Assembly: GCA_023212725.1 (NCBI GenBank) | Contig: JALBYF010000030.1 | Location: 124,001 to 188,000, forward strand | Source of the DNA: Tranzscheliella williamsii | Taxonomy: Eukaryota; Basidiomycota; Ustilaginomycetes; Ustilaginales; Ustilaginaceae | Direction of reading: 5' to 3' | DNA length: 64,000 nucleotides | Shown here: positions 62,755 through 64,000 of the stretch, in pieces | Numbering within the stretch: position 1 is the first letter of the stretch | How the letters are laid out: each line of letters begins with the position of its first letter | Program-made: the position numbers and the translations under genes | Notes under the pieces: model-generated | What the model saw: only the letters and a program-made list of their open reading frames with translations | Told to the model about the DNA's origin: nothing | Database searches by the model: none

Positions 62755-64000
62755 ATGACCGCCATGCATCCTTCCACCGCCCATGGCCCGCCCAGCGGCA
62801 CCGGATCTGCGCTGCTGAACGACGACATCGCCGCCGCCCGGCGATTCCTCAAGTATGTGGATGCGAGCCCGACCCCGTTTCACGCCGTTGCCACGTCGTC
62901 CTCCATGCTTGACGCGGCAGGGTTCGAGAGGCTCAGGGAGAACGAACTCTGGGACGGCAAGGTGAAGCAGGGCGGCAAGTACTACTTTACTAGGAACCAG
63001 TCCGCCATTGTCGCTTTCGCCGTCGGCGGAAAGTATGAGCCGGGCAACGGCGTACATGTCGTCGGTGCCCACACTGACTCGCCCAACTTCCAGATCAAGC
63101 CTGTCTCCAAAAAGGGTAAGGAAGGTTACCTCCAGTGTGGCGTCGAGACGTACGGCGGCGGCATCTGGGCATCGTGGTTCGACCGTGACCTCGGCCTCGC
63201 GGGGCGCGTCATCGTCTCTGACTCGACCAAGCACGATGCGTTCACGGGCAAGCTGGTGCACATCCGGCGTCCGATCCTGAGAATCCCCACCTTGGCTATC
63301 CATCTCAACCGAACCGTCAATGAAGCCTTCAAGTTCAACCAGGAAGACCACACCTTGCCCATCCTCGGCCTTGCCACGGAGCAGCTCAACAAGAAGGCAG
63401 ACCAGGCTGCCGAGACAGCCAAGGCCACGCCGCAGGCTGTCGGCGTGCCCACCATGTCGGAAAAGCACCACTCGGTCCTGCTCGACCTGCTCGCTTCGGA
63501 GCTCGGCGTCTCTGTCGAGCAGATCCAGGACTTCGAGCTTAGCCTGTACGACACCCAGCCCGCTGCGATCGGAGGCATCAACAACGAGTTCATCCACTCG
63601 CCACGCCTCGACAACCAGATGTCATGCTTCTGTGCCACCGAAGGCCTGATCGCCTCGCTATCCTCCGCAGACGCACTGGCGTCCTCCTCATCGATCCGGG
63701 CCATCGCCCTCTTCGACAATGAAGAGGTGGGCTCGGTCTCCACCCACGGTGCTGAGTCGAACATGCTGCCGGCGCTGATCCAGCGTCTGGTCGCGCTCCC
63801 CGTTGGGTCGTCGAGCGCGCCGGCCGCGTCGAATCTGTACGAGAAGGCCGTGTCGCGCTCGTTCCTGCTCTCGTCGGACATGGCGCACGGATTCCACCCG
63901 AACTACGCATCGTACTACGAGGAGAACCACCGGCCGCGGCTCAACCAGGGCCCTGTGATCAAGACCAACGTCAAGCAGCGCTACGCGACCACAGCGCCCA
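62755..64000 (+). CDS. APE4: Aspartyl aminopeptidase, M18 family (5' part, cut by window end)
   Basis: The frame runs from the ATG at 62755 (MTAMHPSTAHGPPSG) and is open to the window end, 415 codons, with no intron. M18 family features: RRFLKYVDASPTPFHAVATS, GAHTDSPNFQIKP with the first zinc ligand His106 and Asp108, ETYGGGIWASWFDRDLGLAG, RIPTLAIHLNR, LDNQMSCFCATEGL, DNEEVGS with the catalytic and metal-binding Glu323/Glu324 region, and SSDMAHGFHPNY. This matches DNPEP/Ape4 rather than vacuolar Ape1, which carries an N-terminal propeptide. It trims N-terminal Asp/Glu in the cytosol; in yeast Ape4 is a Cvt cargo in starvation. The last ~70-90 residues, with the final zinc histidine, should lie beyond the window. 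Confidence 0.95.
   Translation, partial: MTAMHPSTAHGPPSGTGSALLNDDIAAARRFLKYVDASPTPFHAVATSSSMLDAAGFERLRENELWDGKVKQGGKYYFTRNQSAIVAFAVGGKYEPGNGVHVVGAHTDSPNFQIKPVSKKGKEGYLQCGVETYGGGIWASWFDRDLGLAGRVIVSDSTKHDAFTGKLVHIRRPILRIPTLAIHLNRTVNEAFKFNQEDHTLPILGLATEQLNKKADQAAETAKATPQAVGVPTMSEKHHSVLLDLLASELGVSVEQIQDFELSLYDTQPAAIGGINNEFIHSPRLDNQMSCFCATEGLIASLSSADALASSSSIRAIALFDNEEVGSVSTHGAESNMLPALIQRLVALPVGSSSAPAASNLYEKAVSRSFLLSSDMAHGFHPNYASYYEENHRPRLNQGPVIKTNVKQRYATTAP

Overview
The window looks like nuclear DNA of a smut-type basidiomycete (Ustilaginomycotina; Ustilago, Sporisorium or Pseudozyma relatives fit). The signs are moderate-to-high GC, dense single-copy eukaryotic housekeeping genes, very few introns, and short introns of about 50-90 nt (one of 310 nt) with GTRNGT-type donors and CTAAC/CTGAC branch sites. 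Products also fit: fungal KRE6, KOG1, ADE5,7, RAD5 and a THI5-type pyrimidine synthase. I saw no bacterial, viral or transposon gene, no tRNA or rRNA, and no CRISPR array. The species cannot be named from this alone.

Layout, left to right: KRE6/SKN1-like beta-glucan protein (+), adenosine kinase (-), RAD5 (+), F-box/JmjC protein (-), a 2.8 kb gap, PHO84-like phosphate transporter (+, one intron), KOG1/raptor (+), GRWD1/RRB1 ribosome assembly factor (-, one intron), ZIP transporter (+), GET1 (-, one intron), RCC1-like protein (+), small BCL7-like protein (-, one intron), U1A/U2B''-type snRNP protein (-, two introns), TFIIIB subunit BDP1 carrying an HMG box (+), hotdog thioesterase (-, one intron), haspin kinase (-), mitochondrial uL1 (+), bifunctional ADE5,7 (-), AIF-like oxidoreductase (+), a 19-bp minisatellite, a large disordered orphan (-), DHA1-type MFS transporter (-), THI5/NMT1 (+, five introns), CSN2 (-), PlsB/GNPAT-type acyltransferase (+) and the 5' part of an M18 aspartyl aminopeptidase (+, cut by the window end).

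Strands alternate almost gene by gene, giving repeated divergent promoters and tight convergent 3' junctions (95-490 bp, 394 bp or less in all but one). This is not a biosynthetic or mobile island. Shared themes are growth and ribosome production (KOG1, GRWD1, BDP1, uL1m), purine metabolism (ADO1, ADE5,7) and chromatin or mitosis (haspin, JmjC, BCL7-like), but neighbours do not form pathways.

The most striking unexplained signal is compositional. In at least ten genes on both strands, the last few hundred bases of coding sequence run through a G-ending-codon zone and then switch sharply to a C-ending-codon zone that lasts to the stop codon. The other main leads are the HMG box inside BDP1, the minisatellite, an exact 30-bp duplication that makes an Asp/His loop in the ZIP transporter, and the intron-rich THI5 gene.
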